DNA of 64,000 nucleotides from positions 744,001-808,000 of the forward strand of contig NZ_LT607755.1 of NCBI RefSeq assembly GCF_900090275.1. The letters are read 5' to 3'. Shown here piece by piece: positions 48,071 to 56,666 of this stretch (positions within the stretch are counted from its first letter, which is position 1; each line of letters starts with the position of its first letter). Source of the stretch: Micromonospora zamorensis (lineage in GTDB: Bacteria > Actinomycetota > Actinomycetes > Mycobacteriales > Micromonosporaceae). The position numbers and the translations under genes are program-made. Below the pieces are notes generated by a model. The model made no database searches. It saw only the letters and a list, made by a program, of their open reading frames with translations, and was not told the origin of the DNA.

Positions 48071-48678
48071 CCGGCACCCCTGAGCCGGCTCCCGACGCCC
48101 CCGGGCCCGCCGTGGTGGGGCGTGGCCGGCTCGGGCGCTGGCGCGACCAGGTGGTGGCACTCGGGTGGCTGGTGGTGGTCTGGAACCTGCTCTGGGGCGA
48201 CGTCAACTGGGGCAACCTGGTCGGCGGCCTGCTGGTGGGCGGCGCGGTGCTGGTGTTCTACCCGCTGCCGGCGGTCAGCTTCGGCGGCCGGCTGCGGCCC
48301 GGGGCGCTGCTCGTCTTCGCCGGCCGGTTCGTCGTCGAGTTGGTCAGCGCGAGCCTGCACGTCGCCCGGATCGCCGTGCAACCCGGCTACCGGCCGCGCG
48401 GCGCGATCATCGGGGTCCAGTTGCGGGTGCCCAGTGACCTGAACCTGGCGCTCACCGCCGAGGCGGTCTCGCTGGTGCCGGGCACGTTGATCCTCGAGGT
48501 GGACCGGGATTCCGGAACGCTCTACCTGCACGTGCTGGACACCCACGGGCCGGCTGACCTGGAGGTGGCCCGGCAACGCACCCTCACCATCGAGCGGCGG
48601 ATCGTCCGTGCGGTGGGCTCGGCCGCCGAACTGCGCCGCATCGAGACCGACCCGTCCGAGAAGGGAACCCGCTCGTGA
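48067..48678 (+). CDS. mnhE: Mrp/Mnh antiporter subunit E
   Basis: 203 aa; two or three membrane segments (VVWNLLWGDVNWGNLVGGLLVGGAVL in parts, ALLVFAGRFVVELVSASL) and a hydrophilic C-terminal domain with LVPGTLILEVDRDSGTLYLHV. Overlaps neighbours by GTGA. Required for assembly of the Mrp complex in other bacteria. Confidence 0.9.
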   Translation: MTGTPEPAPDAPGPAVVGRGRLGRWRDQVVALGWLVVVWNLLWGDVNWGNLVGGLLVGGAVLVFYPLPAVSFGGRLRPGALLVFAGRFVVELVSASLHVARIAVQPGYRPRGAIIGVQLRVPSDLNLALTAEAVSLVPGTLILEVDRDSGTLYLHVLDTHGPADLEVARQRTLTIERRIVRAVGSAAELRRIETDPSEKGTRS

Positions 48679-48938
48679 CCACGTTCCTGGCCGTCGTCCT
48701 CACCGTCCTGCTGTCGGTGACCGCGCTGCTCGCGCTGGTGCGCCTCTACCGTGGCCCGTCACTGGTGGACCGGGTGATCGCCGCGGACATGCTGCTCGCC
48801 ACCATGGTCGGCGCGGTGGGCGCCGAGGCGGCGGTCAACCGGCACGCCACCACACTGCCCGTGCTGGTGGTGCTCTCCCTGCTCGGCTTCGTGGGCTCGG
48901 TGTCGCTGGTCCGCTTCGCGGTCCGGGAGCAGCAGTGA
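48675..48938 (+). CDS. mnhF: Mrp/Mnh antiporter subunit F
   Basis: 87 aa, three TM segments, with the signature YRGPSLVDRVIAADMLLATM near the N-terminus. Overlaps mnhE (GTGA) and mnhG. Confidence 0.93.
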   Translation: MTTFLAVVLTVLLSVTALLALVRLYRGPSLVDRVIAADMLLATMVGAVGAEAAVNRHATTLPVLVVLSLLGFVGSVSLVRFAVREQQ

Positions 48939-49297
48939 TCGCCACGATCGCGGACTGGCTGGGCGCCGGTTGTCTGGTGGCCGGTGCCGTGCTCGGCCTG
49001 GCCGCCGCGATCGGCGTGCTGCGGTTCCCGGACCCGCTGAGCCGGATGCACGCGGCCACGAAGCCGCAGGTGCTCGGGGTGCTGCTGTTGCTGCTGGGGA
49101 TCATGTTGCGGCTGCGGTCCCCGGCGGACCTGGGCATGATCCTGCTCGTGGCGGTCTTCCAGTTGGCGACCGCACCGGTCGCGGCCCAGATGATCGGGCG
49201 GGCCGCGTACCGGTCGGGGCGACTCGACCGGAGTCTCCTCGACGCCGATGAGCTGGCCGAACGCGGTTCCGGCACGGGGCCGGCGGGGCCGGCGTGA
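48935..49297 (+). CDS. mnhG: Mrp/Mnh antiporter subunit G
   Basis: 120 aa, three TM segments, with GVLRFPDPLSRMHAATKPQ and LGVLLLLLGIMLRL, typical MrpG. A short Gly/Ala-rich tail closes the operon. The tail end sits in a 20-bp direct repeat (49287-49306 and 49334-49353). Confidence 0.93.
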   Translation: MIATIADWLGAGCLVAGAVLGLAAAIGVLRFPDPLSRMHAATKPQVLGVLLLLLGIMLRLRSPADLGMILLVAVFQLATAPVAAQMIGRAAYRSGRLDRSLLDADELAERGSGTGPAGPA

Positions 49298-49353
49298 CGG
49301 CCTGGGGCGGGGCCGCGTGAAGGCGCGCGGCGAGGCCGGCGTGACGGCCTGGG
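49287..49353. repeat. 20-bp tandem direct repeat at the mnhG stop
   Basis: GGCCGGCGTGACGGCCTGGG occurs at 49287-49306 and 49334-49353, 47 bp apart. It covers the mnhG stop codon and may be a small duplication. The remaining bases to 49527 contain a -10-like TAAAAT (49421-49426) and a leader ORF. Confidence 0.6.
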
Positions 49354-49432
49354 ATGGGGTCGGCGAACCGGACGATCCGCTCCTTCGGCCCACCCCCAGC
49401 GGAGTCCCAGCCAGCGCCGATAAAATAGCGGC

Positions 49433-49534
49433 ATGATCGACTCTTCTGCCCAGGAGGGCAGCAGTAGCCAGCCGGGTCGTGCCCGGCATATCCCCGTACC
49501 GACGACCCCGGGAGCCCTGAGCGACCCGTGTTGA
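49433..49534 (+). CDS. Putative 33-aa leader peptide before the first CNNM gene
   Basis: ATG 49433 opens a 33-aa frame rich in Ser and Pro (MIDSSAQEGSSS... ending ALSDPC) that overlaps the start of the next gene. A -10-like TAAAAT lies seven bases upstream (49421-49426), so it could be leaderless. Within it, CTGCCC (49448-49453) / GGGCAG and GCCGGG / CCCGGC (around 49474-49489) could form two hairpins. Low support as a real peptide. Confidence 0.3.
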   Translation: MIDSSAQEGSSSQPGRARHIPVPTTPGALSDPC

Positions 49535-50883
49535 TCGTCGTTGGTCTTCTTCTGATTACTCTCCTCACTGCCGCCACCGGCTATTTCGTGGCGCAGGAGT
49601 TCGGCTATGTCGCCGTGGACCGGGGCAAGCTGCGCCAGCTTGCCGATGACGGCGACGCCGCCGCCGCCCGGGCCCTGACCGTCACCAGCCGGCTCTCCTT
49701 CATGCTCTCCGGCGCCCAACTCGGCATCACCGTCACCGCCCTGCTCGTCGGTTACGTCGCCGAGCCGTTCCTCGGCGGCGGCCTCGCCGACCTGTTCGGC
49801 GTGGCGGGCGTCAGCGAGGCGGTCAGCCTGCCGCTCTCGGTGGCGTTGGCCCTGGTCATCGCCACCATCGTGCAGATGGTCCTCGGCGAGCTGGCCCCGA
49901 AGAACCTGGCCATCGCGCGGGCCGAGCAACTGGCCCGGGCGCTGAGCCGGTCCACCCTGATCTACCTGGCCGTCGCCGGGCCGCTGATCCACCTCTTCGA
50001 CCGGGCATCGGTACGCCTGCTGCGCCGGATCGGCATCGAGCCGATCGAGGAGCTGCCCAGCGGCGCCACCCCGGCGGACCTGGAACAGATCATCGCCGAG
50101 TCCCGCGAGGAGGGCAGCCTCGACGTCGAGATGTCCACCCTGCTCGACCGAGGTCTGGACTTCCGGGAGCTGACCGCCGGGGAGGCCATGGTGCCCCGGG
50201 TCGACGTGCACACCGTACGGGCGCACGAGCCGGTCAGCCGGGTGGTCGAGCTGCTGGACACCGGTCACTCCCGCTTCCCGGTACGCGGTACGGAGGGCGT
50301 CGACGACCTGATCGGCGTCGTCGGCATCGCCGACGTGCTCGGCGTACCCCCGGGGGAGCGGGCGACCACCCCGGTGAGTGCGGTGGCGGGGCCGCCGCTG
50401 CTCGTACCGGAGACGTTGCCCCTGCCCACGGTGCTCGACCGCCTGCGGTCCGGTCATCGGCAGATGGCGTGTGTGGTCGACGAGTACGGCGGCTTCGCTG
50501 GCGTGATCACGCTGGAGGACATCGCCGAGGAGCTGGTCGGCCCGATCCGGGACGAGGACGACCCACCGGAGCGGGCACCCGCCCGGCAGGACGACGGGTC
50601 CTGGGTGGTGCCGGCCCGCTGGCGGATCGACGAGGTCGCCGACAGCACCGGCATCGCCCTGCCCGAGGCCCCGGAGTACGACACCCTGTCCGGGTTGGTG
50701 ATGCGGGAGCTGGGTCGGGTGCCGGAGGTCGGTGACCGGCTGGAGATCAGCCTGCAACCCGAGGGGGCGGACGGCGAGGTCGACGAGGCGGAGCCCCGCG
50801 CGTTGGTCGAGGTGCTGGCCGTGGACCGGCACGTGGCCGACTCGGTGCGGCTTCAGCTCACCAAACCGGGGGTGAGCGCGTGA
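49528..50883 (+). CDS. CNNM/CorC-type transmembrane protein with CBS pair
   Basis: 451 aa. An N-terminal DUF21/CNNM membrane domain with three to four TM segments (~1-150, GYFVAQEFGYVAVDRGKL and VLGELAPKNLAIARAEQLA), then two CBS domains (~215-335) and a C-terminal CorC_HlyC domain (DGSWVVPARWRIDEVADSTGI). The first member of a tandem pair; such proteins are linked to Mg2+ or Co2+ transport, older literature calls them hemolysins. Start GTG 49528 lies inside the preceding leader ORF. Confidence 0.9.
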   Translation: MLIVVGLLLITLLTAATGYFVAQEFGYVAVDRGKLRQLADDGDAAAARALTVTSRLSFMLSGAQLGITVTALLVGYVAEPFLGGGLADLFGVAGVSEAVSLPLSVALALVIATIVQMVLGELAPKNLAIARAEQLARALSRSTLIYLAVAGPLIHLFDRASVRLLRRIGIEPIEELPSGATPADLEQIIAESREEGSLDVEMSTLLDRGLDFRELTAGEAMVPRVDVHTVRAHEPVSRVVELLDTGHSRFPVRGTEGVDDLIGVVGIADVLGVPPGERATTPVSAVAGPPLLVPETLPLPTVLDRLRSGHRQMACVVDEYGGFAGVITLEDIAEELVGPIRDEDDPPERAPARQDDGSWVVPARWRIDEVADSTGIALPEAPEYDTLSGLVMRELGRVPEVGDRLEISLQPEGADGEVDEAEPRALVEVLAVDRHVADSVRLQLTKPGVSA

Positions 50884-50935
50884 GCGCGAGGAGTGAGCTT
50901 GCGAGCACCGCAGTCGCGAATGAAGGAAGGCACCG

Positions 50936-52000
50936 ATGAGCCCCGGGATCGCGCTGTTCAGTTCGGTGGTCCTGCTCGCGCTGAACGGGTTCTTCGTTGC
51001 CGCCGAGTTCGCCCTGGTGGCCAGCAAGCGCTACCGCCTGGAGCAGGCGGCGGCGAACGGTGGTCGGGCGGCACGCGCCGCGCTGGACGGCGTCCGCGAG
51101 CTGTCGCTGATGCTGGCCGGGGCGCAGCTCGGCATCACGCTGTGCACACTGGGTCTCGGCGCGTTGGCCGAGCCGGCGATCGAGCACCTGCTCAGCCCTC
51201 TGCTGCACGCGGTGGGCCTGCCGGACGCGGCCAGTCACCTGATCGCCCTGATCTTCGCCCTCGGGGTGGTCACCTTCCTGCACCTGGTGGTGGGGGAGAT
51301 GGCACCGAAGTCCTGGGCGATCACCGACGCGGAGCGCTCGGCGACGCTGCTCGCTCTGCCGTTCCGCGCCTTCGCCCGGGTGTCCCGGCCGGTGCTGTCC
51401 GCGCTCAACGCCTTGGCCAACGCCATCCTGCGGCTGTTCGGGGTCAACCAGCAGGACCAGCTCGCCCAGGTGCACGGCCCGGACGAGTTGCGGATCCTGC
51501 TGGAGCAGTCCCGTGAGCACGGGCTGCTCGGCGCCGAGCAGCACCAGCTGCTGACCAGCATGCTGGAGTTGCAGGGCACGTCGGTGGCGCAGGTGATGGA
51601 GCCGTTCGCCACCATGGTGACCGTCCGTCGGGACGACCCGGCCGGGCGGATCGAGGAGGTCAGCCGCGACAGCGGGCGGTCCCGGCTCGCGGTGCTCGAC
51701 GAGGCGGGCGACGTCTGCGGCCTCGTGCACGTCCGGGAGGCGGTGCGGGTGGTCACCACCGGTCGCGTCGCCACCGCCGGCGAGTTGATGACACCCGCGT
51801 TCACCCTGCCGGCGACGTCCTCGGTCACCGAGGCGGTGGCGGCGATGCGGGCCCGGCAGTCGCAGCTCGCGTTGGTGCGCAACGGCGGTGGCCCGGCCCG
51901 GCCGATCGGGTTCGTCGCGCTGGAGGACCTCCTGGAGGAGGTCATCGGCGAGTTCGACGACGAGACCGACACGGTCCCGCGCGGGCGTCGGTTGCGGTGA
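50936..52000 (+). CDS. CNNM/CorC-type transmembrane protein, shorter paralogue
   Basis: 354 aa. The same DUF21 membrane domain (FFVAAEFALVASKRYRLEQ, VVGEMAPKSWAITDAERSA) and CBS pair (~200-340), but no CorC_HlyC domain, ending shortly after EEVIGEFDDETD. It starts 52 bp after the first paralogue with a ribosome site (gaaggaaggc) and is likely co-transcribed. The pair, one with and one without the C-terminal domain, is a common actinobacterial arrangement. Confidence 0.88.
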   Translation: MSPGIALFSSVVLLALNGFFVAAEFALVASKRYRLEQAAANGGRAARAALDGVRELSLMLAGAQLGITLCTLGLGALAEPAIEHLLSPLLHAVGLPDAASHLIALIFALGVVTFLHLVVGEMAPKSWAITDAERSATLLALPFRAFARVSRPVLSALNALANAILRLFGVNQQDQLAQVHGPDELRILLEQSREHGLLGAEQHQLLTSMLELQGTSVAQVMEPFATMVTVRRDDPAGRIEEVSRDSGRSRLAVLDEAGDVCGLVHVREAVRVVTTGRVATAGELMTPAFTLPATSSVTEAVAAMRARQSQLALVRNGGGPARPIGFVALEDLLEEVIGEFDDETDTVPRGRRLR

Positions 52001-52132
52001 CCTGCCGACCCGGCTGCACTGACGAAGTGCGGCCGGGTCAGCGGTCGGCACGGCAGCGGGCTTGAGCGGACCCCGACCGGGTAGGCGCGCCTGGTGGGGC
52101 CGGCGGAGCCCCGTCCTGGGAGGGGGCGCGCG

Positions 52133-53065
52133 GTGCGGTTGACGGGAGTGTCCCCGGAGTCCGGTGGGACCGGGCTGTCCGTGCAGACCACGCTCCCCAA
52201 CCCGAGCACCCGGCCGGGCCTGCGCCTGCCGGGGCGGGTGACCCTCGCGGCCGGGCCGGAGGACGTGCTGGTGCGGCATATCCGGCTCGGGCTCGTCACC
52301 ACTGTCGAACCGGACGACCCGGCGGCCCCCCGGCGTCTCATGCAGTTCCACCAACTACCGATCGCCGGCCGGTTCGTCGTGCCCGCTGGTCGGCGGCGGG
52401 CGGTCGACTTCGCGTTGCCGCTGCCCTGGGAGACCCCGGTGACCACCTTCGGCGGGGTGCCGCTGCTGAGCCTGCGGATGGGTCTGCGGACCGAGGTGTC
52501 CCTCGACCCCGATCTCGACCAGGGCGCCATGGTGCCGGTCTTCGTGCATCCGCTCCCGACGCAGCAGCACGTGCTGGCGGCGCTGGACACCCTCGGTTTC
52601 ATGATCCGTCAGTCCGGGTTGCTGCAGGGTGGGCTGCCCGGGGTGGAGCACACCCTGCCCCTGCACCAGCGCTGGGGCTACTGGGTGGGGCCGCTCTACG
52701 CCGGCCCGATCACCGAGCTGGAGGTGATCTTCGTGACGAACTCGGCGGGCCTGGAAGCGATCCTCTGGATGGATCGTCGGCTGGCGCTGGCCGGGATCAC
52801 CCACCAGAGCATCAGCCGGTTCCGGATCTGGCACGAGGACGCCGAGCGGCGGGACTGGGTCGCCACCGTTGACGGCTGGATCCGGCAGGCGATCAACCGG
52901 CACGCCGCCGCGGCTGCGCACGCCGACTGGTCCGCGCAGATTGCGGGGTCCGCCCACGTCAGCCGCCACCCCGACGAGCCGATCCGACCCGGTTACGGCC
53001 TCGGCGGCACCGCCGGCGGCGCCGGCGTGGGAGGAGGCGGCTCCGGCGGCGGCGACGGCACCTGA
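52133..53065 (+). CDS. Spo0M-like sporulation control protein
   Basis: 310 aa with an arrestin-like N-terminal domain (GLSVQTTLPNPSTRPG, ~10-25) and the SpoOM pattern LRLPGRVTLAAGPEDVLVRHIRL, then a helical C-terminus (SRFRIWHEDAERRDW). The tail is Gly-rich (GGTAGGAGVGGGG). In Bacillus Spo0M controls sporulation and cell division; in actinomycetes its role is less clear. GTG 52133 has ribosome site gggaggggg, hence it is preferred over GTG 52094. Confidence 0.82.
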   Translation: MRLTGVSPESGGTGLSVQTTLPNPSTRPGLRLPGRVTLAAGPEDVLVRHIRLGLVTTVEPDDPAAPRRLMQFHQLPIAGRFVVPAGRRRAVDFALPLPWETPVTTFGGVPLLSLRMGLRTEVSLDPDLDQGAMVPVFVHPLPTQQHVLAALDTLGFMIRQSGLLQGGLPGVEHTLPLHQRWGYWVGPLYAGPITELEVIFVTNSAGLEAILWMDRRLALAGITHQSISRFRIWHEDAERRDWVATVDGWIRQAINRHAAAAAHADWSAQIAGSAHVSRHPDEPIRPGYGLGGTAGGAGVGGGGSGGGDGT

Positions 53066-53078
53066 CCCCGCAGCCAGG

Positions 53079-53750
53079 TCAGCCGGCGCTGGCTGTGGCC
53101 AGCTTGAGGCTGAAGGCCAGGAACAGAGCTGCCACGGCGGTGGTGCCGCCGGCCGCCAGGCGGCGGCGCTGGCGGAACTGCGAGGCCAGGAAGGTGCCCG
53201 CGAAGATCAACGCGGTCAGGTACAGCGCGCTGGTCACCTGGGCGATCAGGCCGAGCAGCAGGAACGACAGCGCCGGCCAGGCATAGCCGGGGTCGACGAA
53301 CTGGATGAAGAACGAGATGAAGAACAGGATCGCCTTCGGGTTCAGCAGGCTGATCACCAGCGCCTTGCGGAACGGGCTGCGCATCGCCGCCGGCTCCGCG
53401 GCGTCGATGAGCCGCGGCGTGCTCGGGTCGTTGCGGTCGCGCCAGCGCCGCCAGGCGCCGAGCAGCATCGTCACCCCGACATAACCGAGGTACGCGGCAC
53501 CCGCGTACTTGATCACCATGAACAACGGGGGGTACGCCTTGAGCAGCGACGCCACCCCGGCGGCGGAGAGGAACATCAGCACCCAGTCGCCGACGAACAC
53601 GCCAGCGGCGGCCCGGTAGCCGACCGCGACACCCCGTTTGGCCGCGGTCGAGAGCACGAAGAGTGAGTTAGGCCCGGGCAGCAGAATGATGGCCACGGTG
53701 CCCAGCACGTACGTCCAGATGTCGGTGATCCCCAGCACGCCCGCCATCAT
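53079..53750 (-). CDS. leuE: LysE/LeuE-family amino-acid exporter
   Basis: 223 aa, six TM segments. It matches E. coli LeuE over the whole length: TDIWTYVLGTVAIILLPGPN at the start, GVFVGDWVLMFLSAAGVASL, and LVISLLNPKAILFFISFF with the conserved NPK motif. The likely substrates are leucine and related amino acids. Start ATG 53750 overlaps the stop of the PNPOx-GNAT gene by one base, so the two are coupled. Confidence 0.88.
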   Translation of the reverse strand: MMAGVLGITDIWTYVLGTVAIILLPGPNSLFVLSTAAKRGVAVGYRAAAGVFVGDWVLMFLSAAGVASLLKAYPPLFMVIKYAGAAYLGYVGVTMLLGAWRRWRDRNDPSTPRLIDAAEPAAMRSPFRKALVISLLNPKAILFFISFFIQFVDPGYAWPALSFLLLGLIAQVTSALYLTALIFAGTFLASQFRQRRRLAAGGTTAVAALFLAFSLKLATASAG

Positions 53751-54991
53751 CACGCCACCGGTGCCGTCCGCAGAAGTCTTTCTCGCAGCGTGGCCTGTGC
53801 GTTCGGCCACTCGTCGACGGTCATCGCGTACTGGACGGTGTCCCGCCAGGAGCCGTCCGGGCGTTGCCGGTGCATCCGCAGCACCCCTTCCCGGGTCGCG
53901 CCGAGGCGTTCGATGGCGGCCTGGGAGCGGACGTTGCGGATGTCGGTGTGCCAGACCACCCGCACCGCCCCGAGGTCGTCGAAGGCCCGCCTGAGCAGCA
54001 GCAGCTTCGCCTCGGTGTTGATCCCGGTACGCCACCAGGGCCGGCCGAGGTAGGTGTACCCGATCGCCACCGAGCGCCGCTCCGGATCGATCTCGTAGTA
54101 GGACGTGGTGCCGACCACCGCCCCGGTCGCCGCACACCGCTGCACCCAGGCCACCCGCTCGCCACGGTGCTGGGCGGCCAGGGCGGTGCCGATCACCTTG
54201 GCGGTCTCACCCGGTGTGCTGGGCCGGGTGCTGCCGAGGTGCCGCCACACCTCCGCGTCCCCGGTGGCGGCGTGCAGCTCGTCGGCGTGCGCCAGGTCCA
54301 GCGGCTCCAGCCGGACGTGCTCGCCGTGCAGCGACACGGGGTCGTGCCAGGGCGTGCGGGCCGCCCGCAGGTACGCCGGCAGTGGTGCGGTGACTCCGGC
54401 GTCGGGCTCGGGTTGCCCGGCGGTCACCCGCAGCGGCAGCACCCCGGCCCAGTGCGGTAGGTGCAGGTCGTCCTCGTCCTCGCGCACCCCACCGCTGCGG
54501 GCCCGGACGGACACCTCGTGCAGGGGCAACGCCAAAACGGCGGTCTCCGCCAACTCCCGCCGGCTGGGCGGGCGGGTCTGGGTGCTGCGTCCCGCGCCGA
54601 CCTTCTCCACCAGCGCGGTGAGCATGGCGAGCTTCTCCCGCTCGTCGGTGACCAGTCGGGCGGTGCCGTGCGCGACGACCGAGCGGTAGTTGGCGCTGTG
54701 GTGGAACTGGGACCGGGCGTAGACCAGCCCGTCGAGCAGTGTCACCGCGACGCAGACCGGGAGGCCCTCACCCCGGGCGGCGAGCAGTGGCCGGCTGCCG
54801 GTGGAGCCGTGCAGGTAGAGCGTGTCGCCGATGCGGACGTGCAGGGTGGGCAGCACCCGGGGCTGGCCGTCGACGGTGAAGCCGAGCGCGCAGTCGTACG
54901 CCTCGTCGAGCACGGCGTGTGCGGCGGCCCGGTCGTAGCTCATCCGGTCGCGGGAACGGTGGGGTGTGGTCCGGGCGGTGGGTGGATACAT
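53750..54991 (-). CDS. PNPOx-like flavin-binding domain fused to GNAT acetyltransferase
   Basis: 413 aa. Residues ~15-210 are a split-barrel flavin-binding fold (ALGFTVDGQPRVLPTLHVRI, YLHGSTGSRPLL, HSANYRSVVAHGTARLVTD) of the pyridoxamine-phosphate-oxidase-like family; ~220-395 is a RimJ/RimL-type GNAT (HGEHVRLEPLDLAHADEL, NTEAKLLLLRRAFDDLGAVRV, RSQAAIERLGATREGVLR). Fusion in one chain is clear; both halves appear intact. It is transcribed with leuE and is divergent from a MocR regulator, which is probably its regulator. Confidence 0.88.
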   Translation of the reverse strand: MYPPTARTTPHRSRDRMSYDRAAAHAVLDEAYDCALGFTVDGQPRVLPTLHVRIGDTLYLHGSTGSRPLLAARGEGLPVCVAVTLLDGLVYARSQFHHSANYRSVVAHGTARLVTDEREKLAMLTALVEKVGAGRSTQTRPPSRRELAETAVLALPLHEVSVRARSGGVREDEDDLHLPHWAGVLPLRVTAGQPEPDAGVTAPLPAYLRAARTPWHDPVSLHGEHVRLEPLDLAHADELHAATGDAEVWRHLGSTRPSTPGETAKVIGTALAAQHRGERVAWVQRCAATGAVVGTTSYYEIDPERRSVAIGYTYLGRPWWRTGINTEAKLLLLRRAFDDLGAVRVVWHTDIRNVRSQAAIERLGATREGVLRMHRQRPDGSWRDTVQYAMTVDEWPNAQATLRERLLRTAPVA

Positions 54992-55003
54992 GCGCGCGCC
55001 CCT

Positions 55004-55017
55004 TTGTTCTAGTACAA
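55004..55017. promoter_or_regulatory. Dyad operator in the MocR divergent promoter
   Basis: TTGTTCTAGTACAA, 12 of 14 positions symmetric, in the 36-bp gap between the two divergent starts. It overlaps a -10 TACAAT (55013-55018) that lies nine bases before the MocR start at 55028. Confidence 0.55.
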
Positions 55018-55027
55018 TCTCCTGTTT

Positions 55028-56368
55028 GTGTCAGCACGCTATCAGCTCAGTGGTACGACGGCCGTCGAGATTTCGGCCAGCATCGAGTCAGGCATCCGTA
55101 CGGGCGCCCTTCCTCCGGGGGCCGCGCTGCCACCGGTGCGGGCACTCGCCGCCGAGCTGGGCGTCAGCCCGGCCACCGTCGCCCGCGCCTACCAGGAGCT
55201 GCGCCAGCGTGGTCTGCTCGCCACCGCCGGTCGGCACGGCACCCGGGTACGCCCCCGCCCACCGGTGGCCGCCCGCCGCTCCGCGCTGCGCCCCGCCCCG
55301 TTACCCGGAGCCCGTGACCTGTCCCGGGGTGAACCCGACCCCCGGTTGCTTCCCCCGCTCGGCCCGCACCTGGCGGCGCTCGCCGCCGACGCCGGCCCGC
55401 CGGTCGGCTACTCCCATGCCGGCGTCCTGCCCGAGCTGGCCGAGGCTGCTCGCGCCCGACTGGGCGCCGACGGCGTACCGGCCGGGGAACTCACCCTCAC
55501 CGGCGGCGCGCTGGACGGCATCGAGCGGCTGCTCGGCGCCCATCTGCGTCCCGGCGACGCGGTGGCCGTGGAGGACCCGGGCTGGGCCAACCTGCTGGAC
55601 CTGGTCGCCGCGCTGGGGCTGCGCCCGATCGGCGTACCGCTGGACGACGAGGGCCCACTGGTGGCCGGGGTGGCCGCCGCGCTCGCCGCCGGAGCGCGGG
55701 CGCTGGTGGTCACCAGCCGGGCGCAGAACCCGACCGGCGCAGCCGTCTCCGCCGCCCGCGCCGAGGAGCTGCGGGTGCTGCTCGCCGGCCGGCGGGACGT
55801 GCTGCTGATCGAGGACGACCACGCCGCCGAACTGGCCCGCGTACCCCTGCACCCGCTGGCCGGGGCGACCGCGAGCTGGGCCTTCCTGCGGTCGGTGAGC
55901 AAACCCTTCGGCCCGGACCTGCGGCTCGCGGTGCTGGTCGGCGACGAGACCACTGTGGCCCGGGTGGCCGGCCGGACGCGCGTCGGTGCCGGCTGGGTCT
56001 CCACGGTGCTGCAACGGCTGGTCCTCGCCCTCTGGCGGGACCCGGCGGTCGACGAGCTGGTGCGGCGGGCGGCGCAGAGCTACGAGCAGCGGCGTGACGG
56101 CCTGCTGACCGCGCTGGCGGAGCACGGCCTGAGCGCGCACGGCCGCAGCGGCATCAACGTCTGGCTGCCGGTGCAGGACGAGACCAGCGCGGTCACCGCG
56201 TTGCGCGACGCCGGTTGGGCGGTGGCCCCCGGCGCCCTCTACCGGATCGCCGCCCCGCCCGCCCTGCGCGTCACCGTCAGCTCCCTGGACGCCGACGACC
56301 TGGCACCCCTGGCCGCCGCACTGGCCCACGCCACCAACCCCACCCCGCCGCCGGGCTTCCCCACCTGA
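55028..56368 (+). CDS. MocR-type GntR transcriptional regulator
   Basis: 446 aa. An N-terminal GntR winged helix (~10-75, LPPVRALAAELGVSPATVARAYQELRQRG in parts) and a C-terminal aminotransferase fold type I with the PLP Lys in SVSKPFGPDLRLA (~298). Members such as PdxR and GabR respond to PLP or amino compounds. Its divergent partner encodes a PNPOx-like flavin domain and an amino-acid exporter, so a PLP-linked signal is plausible; this is inferred. GTG 55028 is close to a leaderless start. Confidence 0.9.
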   Translation: MSARYQLSGTTAVEISASIESGIRTGALPPGAALPPVRALAAELGVSPATVARAYQELRQRGLLATAGRHGTRVRPRPPVAARRSALRPAPLPGARDLSRGEPDPRLLPPLGPHLAALAADAGPPVGYSHAGVLPELAEAARARLGADGVPAGELTLTGGALDGIERLLGAHLRPGDAVAVEDPGWANLLDLVAALGLRPIGVPLDDEGPLVAGVAAALAAGARALVVTSRAQNPTGAAVSAARAEELRVLLAGRRDVLLIEDDHAAELARVPLHPLAGATASWAFLRSVSKPFGPDLRLAVLVGDETTVARVAGRTRVGAGWVSTVLQRLVLALWRDPAVDELVRRAAQSYEQRRDGLLTALAEHGLSAHGRSGINVWLPVQDETSAVTALRDAGWAVAPGALYRIAAPPALRVTVSSLDADDLAPLAAALAHATNPTPPPGFPT

Positions 56369-56474
56369 CCAGACCTCGTCCCGAGGCGCGGCCGGCAGGT
56401 TGCGGCAGAAAGCGCACGGTTGCGGTGATTCGGGGCGGACGGGATGGGTATGCGGGCCGCCGGAGGTGGGGGTC

Positions 56475-56594
56475 ATGGCTTCAGGTGGGGCGCGCAAGGG
56501 AATCTGGATCGCGGTGGCGTTGGCGATCATCATCATCGTCATCGTGCTGATCGCGATCTCTTCCGGCGGCGACGGCGGCGGCAACGGGTACTGA
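56475..56594 (+). CDS. 39-aa single-pass membrane peptide
   Basis: Short protein with a positively charged start (MASGGARKG), one hydrophobic helix (IWIAVALAIIIIVIVLIAIS) and a Gly/Asp tail. The start has a strong ribosome site (ggaggtggggg), supporting translation. Sits between the MocR gene and udgX; function unknown. Confidence 0.65.
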   Translation: MASGGARKGIWIAVALAIIIIVIVLIAISSGGDGGGNGY

Positions 56595-56666
56595 CGCGCG
56601 TCGGCGGGCGACACCGCGCCGGGGCGTACCCGGCACGAAGCATCGAACAGGTATATAACAGTCCGC

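Noticed and set aside
42697..48160. Two long minus-strand frames (1110 and 594 aa) opposite the Mrp operon
   Set aside because: Gln/Arg/His-rich antisense frames, while the plus strand carries six overlapping Mrp genes with TM helices.
49433..49527. yybP-ykoY manganese or other known riboswitch before the CNNM genes
   Set aside because: The GTAGCC segment recalls one loop of that class, but the GGGGAGUAG and GAGACC-type consensus loops are not both present; left as unclassified structure.
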